Of a DNA stretch of 54,990 bases, positions 1 to 7,785 are shown piece after piece; within the stretch, counting starts at the first letter, position 1; every line of letters begins with the position of its first letter. Under the pieces are notes generated by a model, which saw only the letters and a list, made by a program, of their open reading frames with translations, had not been told where the DNA came from and did not search any database. The DNA comes from DATLMR01 sp035634255 (GTDB lineage Bacteria > Acidobacteriota > Blastocatellia > UBA7656), in assembly GCA_035634255.1 (NCBI GenBank), contig DASQDI010000110.1, forward strand, positions 1 through 54,990, given 5' to 3'. The position numbers were made by a program, and so were the translations under genes.

Positions 1-3
1 CGG

Positions 4-44
4 GGGGCCGGGGCTGTAACAGCAGTCCCGGCCCCGTTTCATTT
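4..44 (+). terminator. Intrinsic terminator of a gene left of the window
   Basis: A perfect 9-bp GC stem (positions 4-12 with 27-35) encloses a 14-nt loop that itself holds CTG/CAG, and is followed by GTTTCATTT. It probably ends a plus-strand transcript from outside the window. The T-run is interrupted, so its strength is uncertain. Confidence 0.6.
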
Positions 45-60
45 CAAACTATCTCTATAG

Positions 61-201
61 GGCATTCATATACTTGATTCACCTTAATACCGAGCTAGGC
101 TTTCTCCCTTTTAGAAGATGCTCTGGCGCTATCTTGAACGATATTGAAAATGATCCAGTATCGCAATCGCTGCAATTAGGTGAATCAACTATATCGATGC
201 C
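61..201. repeat. 141-bp palindromic repeat, copy A
   Basis: The ends form an inverted repeat of about 26 bp (61-86 against 176-201, about 22 of 26 matching, core TTGATTCACCT). The unit is repeated in the same orientation at 1427-1566; the last 18 bases (185-202) are identical to 1550-1567. It lies 7 bp beyond the stop of the hydrolase gene. Size and structure resemble a MITE or an integron attC site, but the invariant attC GTT core triplets are not where they should be, so I leave the class open. Confidence 0.75.
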
Positions 202-208
202 CCCAATT

Positions 209-1294
209 TTACGTCAGGCGATTTATGTCCTCAGCTATTGCCAATTGCACAGGGGGGTAATCCGATATAAACCCATGATTAAGTCCGCGTACATACCGGG
301 TATTAGTCTGAGGATCAACCCAGTACCAGTCTCTCGAATAAAGGTAGAAGTTATTCGCTCGCAGTACATATGCTCCATGTGCCTGATCCGGGTATAGCTG
401 ACGGATATTCCGGGCGCGAATGACGTTATTAGGAAGCACCCAAGCCGGCGTAGGGTAGTTGGGAATCCCCATATAGTCGACTACATCTATCGTACCAAGA
501 TAAGACACATAAACATTATACTTCGCCAGCTCTGCTGCGACATTCATAGCAGCATACCCGCCCCGGCTAAATCCGAATAGGACTATATTGTACCGCCCAG
601 TTTTCAACTTACTTAAAATAAACTTGACTGCCTCTGCCATAACAGATTGCGTCTGCCGCATGTTCTTGGTTGTGCCATAGACATAGCGCTCATCACCCCG
701 GCGGTCCGGGACCATTCTACAGATGTTATTTATAAAATTAGTGTCGCCTGTTTCTGGGCTGCTGTTGAATTGGCCTAATATCGGATCGCCCCCTGCGCCC
801 GTGAACCCGATGATGATGCGTGGGTAAGCTACTAGATTGGGCACGGCTGGAAGCAATGATGTAGTAGGTAGTCTATCGCCATAATATGCTTCGGGGACCA
901 AGGCTACCGGAATCGTAAGTGCCCCTTGAACCTGACGGCCATTACGAATTGCCCCATAACCCACAACGTGGTCTCCTCCACTAAAGCGGTAGCCAATACT
1001 ATAGCCATACATCGGGACGGGTTGATTATTGATATACCAGCTCACCCTCTGATCGCCGGAGTGCCTTGGACGCGCATCAGGCGCTCCAAAAACCTCGTCA
1101 TCACCAGGGTACGCACTCGGGGCTGCGCCCACAGGCCAGATAGTCACAACCTCATTAGGTATTGGCACGGTCGGGCTGCCGACAAGCTGAACGAGCTCAT
1201 TCGCGTAGGCGCTCTGCCTGTGAAATATAGGAGAGAGTCCTAGGGCAGGGATGCCCAAGACAACGCGCGAAAGGAATTGTCTACGTTTCATCAC
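209..1294 (-). CDS. Tat-exported alpha/beta-hydrolase-like protein
   Basis: 361 aa. The N-terminus carries a twin-arginine signal (RRQFLS, residues 4-9) followed by a hydrophobic stretch and an AYA cleavage-like site near residue 30, so export by Tat is likely. GFSRGG (241-246) is a G-x-S-x-G nucleophile elbow with Ser243. Plausible acid and base partners are Asp270 or Asp273 and His340 (GLNHGF). The GFSRGG style recalls DUF2235/Tle1-type hydrolases, but overall similarity is too low to name a substrate. The gene is clearly more AT-rich than its neighbours and is bracketed by the two 141-bp repeats, which suggests acquisition as a cassette. Hydrolase fold is well supported; function is unknown. 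Confidence 0.75.
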   Translation of the reverse strand: MMKRRQFLSRVVLGIPALGLSPIFHRQSAYANELVQLVGSPTVPIPNEVVTIWPVGAAPSAYPGDDEVFGAPDARPRHSGDQRVSWYINNQPVPMYGYSIGYRFSGGDHVVGYGAIRNGRQVQGALTIPVALVPEAYYGDRLPTTSLLPAVPNLVAYPRIIIGFTGAGGDPILGQFNSSPETGDTNFINNICRMVPDRRGDERYVYGTTKNMRQTQSVMAEAVKFILSKLKTGRYNIVLFGFSRGGYAAMNVAAELAKYNVYVSYLGTIDVVDYMGIPNYPTPAWVLPNNVIRARNIRQLYPDQAHGAYVLRANNFYLYSRDWYWVDPQTNTRYVRGLNHGFISDYPPVQLAIAEDINRLT

Positions 1295-1617
1295 GAATAC
1301 TCCCTGATTAAATATAATTGGCTAACGCTGCTAGTGTGTTTGAACTCTAGCCCAAGCAGGAATGGCACCCATACAACCGGATCTGAGATTCGCGCATATG
1401 CTATATCTTACGCCCTAGTTAATCAAGGCAATCATGCACTCGATTCACCTAAACACCGAGCTATGATTTCTCCCTTGTAGATGCTGTTCGGGTGCTACTT
1501 TCAACGGGATCTAGATCACTGGGATTTGCGATCATTACAATCAGGTGAGTCAACTATATCGATGCCCTTTATAGACTCCCTCCCCTACCCTGAACCCTGA
1601 CTCCCGGCCACCGCCCC
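1295..1617. other. Intergenic region with repeat copy B
   Basis: No gene is seen. The region carries the upstream part of the hydrolase gene (presumed promoter on the minus strand, not resolved) and repeat copy B at 1427-1566. Base composition is AT-rich up to about 1570 and turns GC-rich at the end of the next gene. Confidence 0.6.
1427..1566. repeat. 141-bp palindromic repeat, copy B
   Basis: Second copy of the unit at 61-201, same orientation, almost the same length. Its left end matches the left end of copy A at about 21 of 26 positions; shared internal blocks include CGAGCTA, TTCTCCCTT and the 18-base right end. Its own terminal inverted repeats have decayed (about 17 of 26). It lies about 130 bp upstream of the hydrolase start. 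Confidence 0.75.
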
Positions 1618-3009
1618 CTACACCTCAATCACATCCTTGTAAGTCGGGACGACCGCGTTCCAGCCCAGCTCCCTGGCGATCTTATCCCGCAGGGCTTCGG
1701 CCGAATCGGGCTCGCCGTGCACGAGGTAGGTTGTGCGAGGCGGTTGCTTGAATCCTGAAAGCCAGCGCATCAACTCGCTCGAATCCGCGTGAGCCGACAT
1801 GCTGCTGATGGTCTCAACCTTAGCCCTGACGGGGACTATCTGGCCGTGAATCTTCACCTCCCTTTCGCCTTCCTGCAACCTGCGCCCCCTCGTCCCAGCC
1901 GCCTGATACCCGACCAGAATGACGGTCGAGTTCGGGTCGGGGAGGTGCTGCGCGAGGTGATGCAGAACGCGCCCGCCCGTCGCCATCCCCGAAGCCGAGA
2001 TGATGATGCCGGGGCCGGTCTGCTCGTTCAGAGCCTTCGAAGCTCCCCGGCCCGATACGAGGGTGAAGTTTTGCGTGGCGAGCGGGTTCCTGCCGAGGTT
2101 ATTGAGCCGGACCATGTCCACGTCGTGATCGCTCGCGTGCTTCCTGTAGAGATTCGTCGCCGAAGCCGCCATCGGCGAATCGACCGCGACCGGGAGGACC
2201 GGGATTTGGCCTTCATCTTCGAGCTCTCTCAAATAATAGATCAGCAGTTGAGTCCGCCCGACGGCGAAGGCCGGGATGATGATCTTCCCGCCTCTCTGTG
2301 CGGCGTCGTTTATTACGCGCTTGAGTTCGTCTTTGGGCTCGCCCCCTTGGTGCAGCCTGTTGCCATACGTGGACTCGACGAGCACGTAATCGGCCTCATC
2401 CACCTGCGAGGGGTCGTTCAGGATCGGCTCGTCGTACCTGCCGACATCGCCCGAAAGGAGCACCCGGACCGGCTCGCGGCCCGGCTCGGTGACCTCCGCG
2501 AGCACGAAGCTTGAGCCAAGGATGTGACCCGCGGGGATGAAGGTGATGCTGAGGAGCTTGCTCACCTTCTCGGTCCGCAGGTAAGGGATTTTCTGTACCT
2601 GCTTCAACGCGACGCGCGCGTCCTTCTCCGTGTAAAGAGGGAGCGCTGGCCTGTGCCTGGAATAGCCTTTCTTATTGGCGTATTCCGCGTCTTCCTCCTG
2701 AATCTTTCCCGAATCCGGCAGCATGATCCCGAGCAGGTCGGCGGTCGCCTCGGTCGCGTAAGCCGGCCCCGTGAACCCGTCGCGCACCAGACGCGGCAGG
2801 TATCCCGTGTGGTCTATGTGCGCGTGCGTGAGGAAGACCCATGAGATGGACCGGGCGTCTACCGGCAGCGGCTCCCAGTTTCTTTGCCTTAACTCTTTCA
2901 AGCCTTGAAATAACCCGCAATCGATCAGAGCCCGGCTCCCCCCTACCTCCAACAGGAACTTCGACCCCGTAACCGTGCCCGTCGCGCCAAGGAATTGTAA
3001 CTTTGCCAT
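1618..3009 (-). CDS. Beta-CASP metallo-beta-lactamase RNase (CPSF/YSH1-like)
   Basis: 463 aa, typical length for bacterial beta-CASP nucleases. The MBL zinc signature HAHIDH is at residues 62-67, preceded by the GATGTVTGS start common to this family. The beta-CASP insert and the C-terminal SAHAD (Ser-Ala-His) and VHGE motifs are present, so all the metal ligands appear intact. The family consists of RNA endo/exonucleases related to the eukaryotic cleavage and polyadenylation factor; a role in RNA processing in the cytoplasm is expected. The gene stands alone, transcribed away from the TetR gene. Confidence 0.9.
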   Translation of the reverse strand: MAKLQFLGATGTVTGSKFLLEVGGSRALIDCGLFQGLKELRQRNWEPLPVDARSISWVFLTHAHIDHTGYLPRLVRDGFTGPAYATEATADLLGIMLPDSGKIQEEDAEYANKKGYSRHRPALPLYTEKDARVALKQVQKIPYLRTEKVSKLLSITFIPAGHILGSSFVLAEVTEPGREPVRVLLSGDVGRYDEPILNDPSQVDEADYVLVESTYGNRLHQGGEPKDELKRVINDAAQRGGKIIIPAFAVGRTQLLIYYLRELEDEGQIPVLPVAVDSPMAASATNLYRKHASDHDVDMVRLNNLGRNPLATQNFTLVSGRGASKALNEQTGPGIIISASGMATGGRVLHHLAQHLPDPNSTVILVGYQAAGTRGRRLQEGEREVKIHGQIVPVRAKVETISSMSAHADSSELMRWLSGFKQPPRTTYLVHGEPDSAEALRDKIARELGWNAVVPTYKDVIEV

Positions 3010-3088
3010 AATGCGCCCACATTACCAGATTCAATCCGCGCACTTCAATCAATTCACCCCCGGCGTGAGGCGCGCCAAAAAAAATTGC

Positions 3089-3116
3089 TTGACTTAATAC
3101 TCTTTCGTAGTATGCT
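3089..3116 (+). promoter_or_regulatory. Promoter of the TetR gene
   Basis: TTGACT (3089-3094), 16-bp spacer, TATGCT (3111-3116). The operator-like palindrome at 3115-3129 overlaps the -10 end, which fits autorepression. Confidence 0.65.
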
Positions 3117-3129
3117 TAACGGCGTTAAG
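3115..3129. promoter_or_regulatory. TetR operator candidate O1
   Basis: CTTAACGGCGTTAAG is a palindrome around a single central base, placed at the -10/start region of the TetR gene. Related sequences occur before the permease gene (3800-3814 and 3837-3851). Confidence 0.65.
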
Positions 3130-3158
3130 TGAATTCACAGTGTTAAAGGGTTGTTGAA

Positions 3159-3770
3159 ATGGGTTTGAAAGAGCGTCGAGAGAGGCAGAAGGAGTCATTG
3201 AGGCAAGAGATACTCGACGCGGCGCGCGATCTTTTCGTGAACGAAGGCTATGAGAACGTGTCGATGCGGCGGATAGCAGAAAAGATCGAATATTCTCCCA
3301 CCACCATATACCTTTACTTCCAGGACAAGTCCGAGCTTCTATTCAACATCTGCGAAGAGACCTTCGCGCGGCTGTCCAACCGGCTCGAAGAGATAACGAA
3401 AGAGGGCGACGACCCGATCTACTGCCTGAAGAGAGGGCTCCATGCCTACGTCGAGTTCGGCCTTCAGTACCCGAACCATTACAAAGTGACTTTCCTGAAT
3501 CATCCGACGCAGAGCGTCGATAAAGAGCGGTACCTTCAGGAAGGGGCGATGGGCATGAACGCTTATAACCACCTTCGCCTCGGCGTCGAGCGGTGCGTCG
3601 AGGCCAACCTGTTTCGCGAGACCAACATTGATCTTCTAAGCCAGAGCCTTTGGGCCGCCGCCCACGGAGTCACCGCCATTCTGATCACTAAATGCAACTT
3701 CCCGTGGGCCGATAAGGAGAAGATGATCTCCCTCGTGATCGATAATCTCGTCGAGGGCTTGAGGGCCTGA
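3159..3770 (+). CDS. TetR/AcrR family transcriptional regulator
   Basis: 203 aa, normal TetR length. The N-terminal helix-turn-helix spans about residues 14-60, with the recognition part SPTTIYLYFQDK typical of the family. The ligand-binding C-terminal part is variable and does not reveal the inducer. The gene sits directly upstream of, and in the same direction as, the three exporter genes. Palindromes of the type CTTAAC-N3-GTTAAG lie both in its own promoter and in the 92-bp gap before the permease. I infer that it represses itself and the exporter operon. Confidence 0.9.
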   Translation: MGLKERRERQKESLRQEILDAARDLFVNEGYENVSMRRIAEKIEYSPTTIYLYFQDKSELLFNICEETFARLSNRLEEITKEGDDPIYCLKRGLHAYVEFGLQYPNHYKVTFLNHPTQSVDKERYLQEGAMGMNAYNHLRLGVERCVEANLFRETNIDLLSQSLWAAAHGVTAILITKCNFPWADKEKMISLVIDNLVEGLRA

Positions 3771-3799
3771 ACGTCGGCCTAATTTTTTTTGCTCCTGAA

Positions 3800-3851
3800 G
3801 TTAACACCGTTAAGAACCTGACGCACGTTAACGCAGGATAACGCGGTTAAG
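3800..3851. promoter_or_regulatory. TetR operator candidates O2 and O3 before the exporter operon
   Basis: GTTAACACCGTTAAG (3800-3814) and GATAACGCGGTTAAG (3837-3851), with a further GTTAACGC half-site at 3827-3834. Both match the palindrome in the TetR promoter at most positions. They fill the gap between the regulator stop and the permease start at 3863. Confidence 0.6.
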
Positions 3852-3862
3852 AAGAGAGAGCG

Positions 3863-4987
3863 ATGGCATCACTGGCGCGGCGCAATCTATTTCACGACAA
3901 GGTGAGGCTGGGGGTGACGCTCACGGGGATCGTATTCGCGGTCGTTTTGATCACGGTGCAGCTCGGGCTTTTCGTAGGTTTCGCCGCGACGACTTCGAAC
4001 ATCATCGACCACTCGGGGGCGGACATCTGGGTGACGGCCAAGGGGAACAGGAATTTCGACCAGGGCGCTCCCTTCTCCGAGCGCAAGCTCTACCAGGTCA
4101 GGGGCACGGCCGGGGTCGAATGGGCCGAGAAGTATATCGTGCAATTCGCGAGGCTGAAGCGGTCCGACGGCGGGGAGGAAGGGGTCGGCATAATCGGGTT
4201 CAATCCCGACACGGGCATCGGGGGGCCGTGGCACCTGACGGAGGGGAAGGTCCGGGACCTGAAGGCCGCCGACACCATCATCATCGACGAGATTTACCGC
4301 GAGAAGCTAGGGGTCACTTCGCTCGGCCAGACGGTCGAGATAAACAATCACCGGGCGCGGGTCGTGGGGTTTACGCGGAACGTCCGCTCGTTCACGACCA
4401 ACCCGCGCGTGTTCACCTCCTTTAAGAACGCCCAGAATTACGCGCGACTGAAGGAAGACCAGACCAATTACATCCTCGTCAAATCCGCGCCGGGGCTCGA
4501 CGCGCAGGCGCTCAAGCGGGCGCTCGTCTCCCGCCTGGAAGATGTCGAGGTCTACACGAATTCCGAGTTCGCGAGGAAGACGCAGGTGTATTGGCTGTTC
4601 TCGACCGGCGCGGGGGTGGGGATTCTGGTGGCGGCTTTGATGGGCCTGATCGTCGGGGTGGTCGTGGTAGCGCAGACGATCTACGCGACGACCATCGACC
4701 ACATCCGCGAGTTCGGCACTCTCAAGGCGATGGGCGCGTCGAACGCCTACATATACCGGGTCATCATCAAGCAGGCGATCATCAGCGCGGCCATCGGCTA
4801 CGTGCTCGGGATGGGCGTAAGCCTGCTGGTGGTCAGGCTGAGCAGCAGCGGCGGCGCGTCGGTCCAGATGCCATGGCAGATGGCCCTGATGATGCTCGTG
4901 TTGACGTTCCTGATGTGCATAGGCGCGTCGATGATCTCGGTCAATAAAGTCACGCGGATCGACCCGGCCATGGTCTTCAAAGGGTGA
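3863..4987 (+). CDS. ABC exporter permease, DevC/FtsX-MacB-like
   Basis: 374 aa. One N-terminal membrane segment (about residues 18-42), a periplasmic domain of about 200 residues, then three C-terminal membrane segments (about 246-275, 305-325, 340-365), which is the DevC/MacB-type layout. DevC-type permeases work with an ATPase (DevA) and a membrane fusion protein (DevB) and use TolC as the outer membrane exit; all four parts are here. The substrate cannot be read from the sequence; glycolipids, peptides or drugs are possible in this family. It is first in the operon, downstream of TetR-type operators. Confidence 0.87.
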   Translation: MASLARRNLFHDKVRLGVTLTGIVFAVVLITVQLGLFVGFAATTSNIIDHSGADIWVTAKGNRNFDQGAPFSERKLYQVRGTAGVEWAEKYIVQFARLKRSDGGEEGVGIIGFNPDTGIGGPWHLTEGKVRDLKAADTIIIDEIYREKLGVTSLGQTVEINNHRARVVGFTRNVRSFTTNPRVFTSFKNAQNYARLKEDQTNYILVKSAPGLDAQALKRALVSRLEDVEVYTNSEFARKTQVYWLFSTGAGVGILVAALMGLIVGVVVVAQTIYATTIDHIREFGTLKAMGASNAYIYRVIIKQAIISAAIGYVLGMGVSLLVVRLSSSGGASVQMPWQMALMMLVLTFLMCIGASMISVNKVTRIDPAMVFKG

Positions 4988-5009
4988 GAGGGCCGGAAGG
5001 AGTCATTTA

Positions 5010-5756
5010 ATGGAAGCGGCAATATCGGTTCGGGGTCTTACGAAAGTTTACTCGTCTGGCGCGGCGGCCGTGCGGGCGCTCGACGGGGTGAGCCTGGATG
5101 TTAATAGCGGCGAGGTAGTTCTGCTGATGGGCCCTTCGGGCAGCGGCAAGACGACCCTGTTGTCGATCATGGGTTGCATTCTGCAAGCGTCGAGCGGGAG
5201 CGTGCGCGTGCGGGGTCGCGAGGTCGTGGGGCTCACGGAGAGGCACCTCCCGGCCATACGGCTCCATCACATCGGGTTCATCTTTCAGGGCTTCAACCTC
5301 TTCCCGACCCTCACGGCCGGGGAGAACGTCGAGGTCGCGCTCGACCTGAAGGGCGTGCGGGGCAAGGAAGCGAAGAGGCGCGCGGCCTCTCTGCTCGCGC
5401 AGGTCGGGCTCTCGGATAAATACGGCAGCTTCCCGGCCGACCTCAGCGGGGGTCAGAAGCAGCGCGTCGCAATCGCGAGGGCGCTCGCGGGCGAGCCGGA
5501 CATAATCCTCGCGGACGAGCCGACCGCCGCGCTCGATTCGCACAGCGGGCGATTGATTATGGAGATACTGAGGGACCTGGCGCACGACCAGGGCCGCGCC
5601 GTCGTCATCGTCACGCACGACAACCGCACCTTCGATTACGCCGACCGCAGGGCGCACATCGAGGACGGCAGACTGACCGAGCTGGCCGACCCCGGTATGG
5701 CTCACATACCCCGGGGCCTGCTCGCCCCTAACGATTCCGCCAGACCTTTCGCGTAA
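5010..5756 (+). CDS. ABC exporter ATP-binding protein, DevA/LolD-like
   Basis: 248 aa. Walker A GPSGSGKTT at residues 41-49, Q-loop near 93, signature LSGGQ at 145-149, Walker B ILADE at 166-170 and the switch His in VTHD near 200 are all intact, so it should hydrolyse ATP. It lies 22 bp after the permease and 15 bp before the membrane fusion gene, consistent with one operon. The short spacer and TFNLFP-type Q-loop place it in the LolD/MacB/DevA clade that powers mechanotransmission or periplasmic export. Confidence 0.93.
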   Translation: MEAAISVRGLTKVYSSGAAAVRALDGVSLDVNSGEVVLLMGPSGSGKTTLLSIMGCILQASSGSVRVRGREVVGLTERHLPAIRLHHIGFIFQGFNLFPTLTAGENVEVALDLKGVRGKEAKRRAASLLAQVGLSDKYGSFPADLSGGQKQRVAIARALAGEPDIILADEPTAALDSHSGRLIMEILRDLAHDQGRAVVIVTHDNRTFDYADRRAHIEDGRLTELADPGMAHIPRGLLAPNDSARPFA

Positions 5757-5771
5757 GCGCCGGAGGAAATC

Positions 5772-6809
5772 ATGAGACGAACGATTATTTACACGCTCAC
5801 AATCATCACGTTTCTCGGATCGCTCTCCGCCTACCTGATGACGAGGCGAAGCGAGGCGACTGAGGGGACGATGTCCGTGCTCGCTCAGCAGGCACAGCCC
5901 GCATTCGTCGCGGCCCCCGGACGTGTCGAGCCCGCCTCCGAAGAGATCAAAGTCAGCTCGGAGCTTCGGGGGAAGATCAGGTCCGTGCTCGTCGAAGAGG
6001 GGGACGGAGTGAAGGCGGGGCAGGTGCTCGCCGTGCTCGAAAACGACGACTATCGCGCCCAGGTCGCTTCGGCCGAAGCGCGCCTGAGGCAGGAGCAGGC
6101 GGAGCTCCGGCTGGTCGTCAACGGGGCGCGCGGCCAGGAGCGCCGCCAGGCATGGGAGTCGGTCAAAGAGGCCGAGGCCATGCTCGAAAACGCCTCCCAG
6201 GAGATGGCCCGCAGGCAGTCTCTCTTCAACAAGGGAGTGATCGCCCGCGAGGAAGCTGACAGGGCCGAGCGCGAGTACAAAGTCGCCAGGGCCCGTTTCG
6301 ACGCGGCCCGCGAGAGGCACGCCCTGATCGACGACGAGGCGCGCGAAGAGGACAGGGCGAAGGCGCAGGCGGATGTCGCCTTCGCCCAGGGCCAGCTCGA
6401 CGAGGCGCGCGCGCGTCTTGAGAAGACCTTCATCCGCTCGCCCATCGACGGGGTGATCCTGCGAAAGCACCTCAACGCGGGCGAGAGCGTCTCCGACATG
6501 CGCGAGATGCCCATCCTCACGGTCGGTAACGTCTCGACCCTGCGCGTCCGCGTGGACGTGGACGAGACGGAGGTGAGCAAGCTCCGGCTCAACCAGAGAG
6601 CCTACGTGACGGCTGACGCTTTCGGCCCCGAGAAGTTCTGGGGCCGCGTAGTACGAATCGGGCAGGTGTTGGGTAAGAAGAACATTCGCACGGACGAGCC
6701 CAGCGAACGGGTCGACACGAAGATTCTGGAGACGATGATAGAGCTTGAGGATGGGCGGAAGCTCCCCTCAGGCCTGCGCGTCGATTCGTTCATCATCGTC
6801 TCCGAGTAG
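5772..6809 (+). CDS. HlyD-family membrane fusion protein, DevB-like
   Basis: 345 aa. N-terminal membrane anchor (about residues 5-23), biotinyl-lipoyl-like half (VEEGDGVKAGQVLAVLEN around 77-94), a long coiled coil rich in Ala, Glu and Arg (about 98-215), the second lipoyl half (SPIDGVILRKHLNAGE), then a beta-barrel domain. The protein should link the inner-membrane ABC pump to TolC across the periplasm. It is the last gene of the tight exporter operon. Confidence 0.92.
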   Translation: MRRTIIYTLTIITFLGSLSAYLMTRRSEATEGTMSVLAQQAQPAFVAAPGRVEPASEEIKVSSELRGKIRSVLVEEGDGVKAGQVLAVLENDDYRAQVASAEARLRQEQAELRLVVNGARGQERRQAWESVKEAEAMLENASQEMARRQSLFNKGVIAREEADRAEREYKVARARFDAARERHALIDDEAREEDRAKAQADVAFAQGQLDEARARLEKTFIRSPIDGVILRKHLNAGESVSDMREMPILTVGNVSTLRVRVDVDETEVSKLRLNQRAYVTADAFGPEKFWGRVVRIGQVLGKKNIRTDEPSERVDTKILETMIELEDGRKLPSGLRVDSFIIVSE

Positions 6810-6908
6810 GCGCGGGAACTCGCAGGCGGAGCCCCTGAAGGGGCCGAGCACGAGGGACCACTATTTCACTTTGCCTCCAGGCTAAAGTCTTAAAGAAAGG
6901 TTGAAGAA

Positions 6909-7265
6909 ATGAAAAGCAAACTCAGCTCGATGTTATTCGCTCTCGTAATGTTACTCGGAATAGTCTCCGCCTTCCCCGCATTCGGACAGGAAGTGTCCCG
7001 CTCGATCAAGCTCAACAGGGATGGGAAAGTCGGGGACAAGGCGCTCGCCAAAGGCGAGTACACTCTGAAGTTCGCCGAAGACAAAGAAGGCGACGTGCTC
7101 GTGATGAAGGGCGGCAAGGAGGTCCTGAAGGCGGCCTACAAGATCACGCAGCTGGGAGCGCCCGCGCAGGACACCTCCGTCATTTTCTCCGCGGCAAGCG
7201 ACGGGAGCTTTCAGGTCAAGCGGATCGAGTTCAAAGGCAAGACGGCGGCCCTGGTCTTCGAATAG
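6909..7265 (+). CDS. Small secreted protein of unknown function
   Basis: 118 aa. A signal peptide ends near AFG-QE at residues 21-25. The mature part is about 95 residues, rich in Lys and predicted beta strands (repeated K-G, V-x-V and F-E pattern), with no Cys and no motif I recognise. An AAAGG ribosome binding site lies at a normal distance. It is 100 bp downstream of the exporter operon on the same strand and before TolC, so it may be co-regulated, but no functional link can be shown. Confidence 0.75.
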   Translation: MKSKLSSMLFALVMLLGIVSAFPAFGQEVSRSIKLNRDGKVGDKALAKGEYTLKFAEDKEGDVLVMKGGKEVLKAAYKITQLGAPAQDTSVIFSAASDGSFQVKRIEFKGKTAALVFE

Positions 7266-7785
7266 GGCGGCCTCCCCCTCTCCGTTTTTGGGAAAGAAGC
7301 TTCCCATGAATGAACAGGGGGCTTTGCGGGCCGTCCGAGGCGGGTCGCTAAGCTGGGTCATTCGGCCATTTAACGCGCGGGACGCAGTGGCACACGGATT
7401 GAGACGGTAATCCGTCGAAATGGGAAAAGACCACGGCATCCCCACATACATCGAGTCGCGCCCGAGTCTCCGAGCGCGACTTGATGTATGGAGAGCCTCT
7501 GCTATCGCGCGACCCGCTCGGTAGGTTTGGTAATCGCGGGGGTGCCGTGTAAACTCCTATTTACGTTGGGCCAAAAGATTCAGGCATTGCGCGGGAGCCC
7601 GGTTTCGAATCGAGCGGCCCGGCCCGTTGGGGCTTCCGAAATTTATGAAACGACATCCTGAGCGGTGTCGTATGAGCCTGTGATTACCAGACCCGATACG
7701 CAATTTAAGGCGAATGGCTCTACTAATTAGGGCAGATTGCAATAACCGGGCGAGTGTCTGGATATTGTTTTTGAGAGGAATTTGT
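7266..7785. other. Long intergenic region with hairpins
   Basis: 520 bp without a convincing gene. It holds a small hairpin TGGGAA-N6-TTCCCA (7289-7306) just after the small secreted protein, a strong 17-bp stem at 7445-7490, and a CGACA/TGTCG stem near 7651-7670. A GTTTCGAATC string near 7600 resembles a tRNA T-loop, but no tRNA fold surrounds it. Confidence 0.5.
7445..7490. other. Strong 17-bp hairpin, possible structured RNA
   Basis: Arms 7445-7461 and 7474-7490 pair at 16 of 17 positions around a 12-nt loop. No T-run follows on either strand, so it is not an ordinary terminator. It lies about 300 bp before the TolC start. Confidence 0.55.

Noticed and set aside
61..201. Integron attC site
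   Set aside because: Length, palindromic form and place after a stop codon fit, but the conserved RYYYAAC/GTTRRRY end motifs are not found on either strand, and no integron integrase is in the window.
5007..6470. 487-aa minus-strand open frame over the ABC exporter genes
   Set aside because: Antisense shadow of the clearly assigned ATPase and membrane fusion genes; no domain recognisable.
7590..7640. tRNA-like T-loop (GTTTCGAATC)
   Set aside because: No acceptor stem, anticodon arm or D-arm can be built around it.
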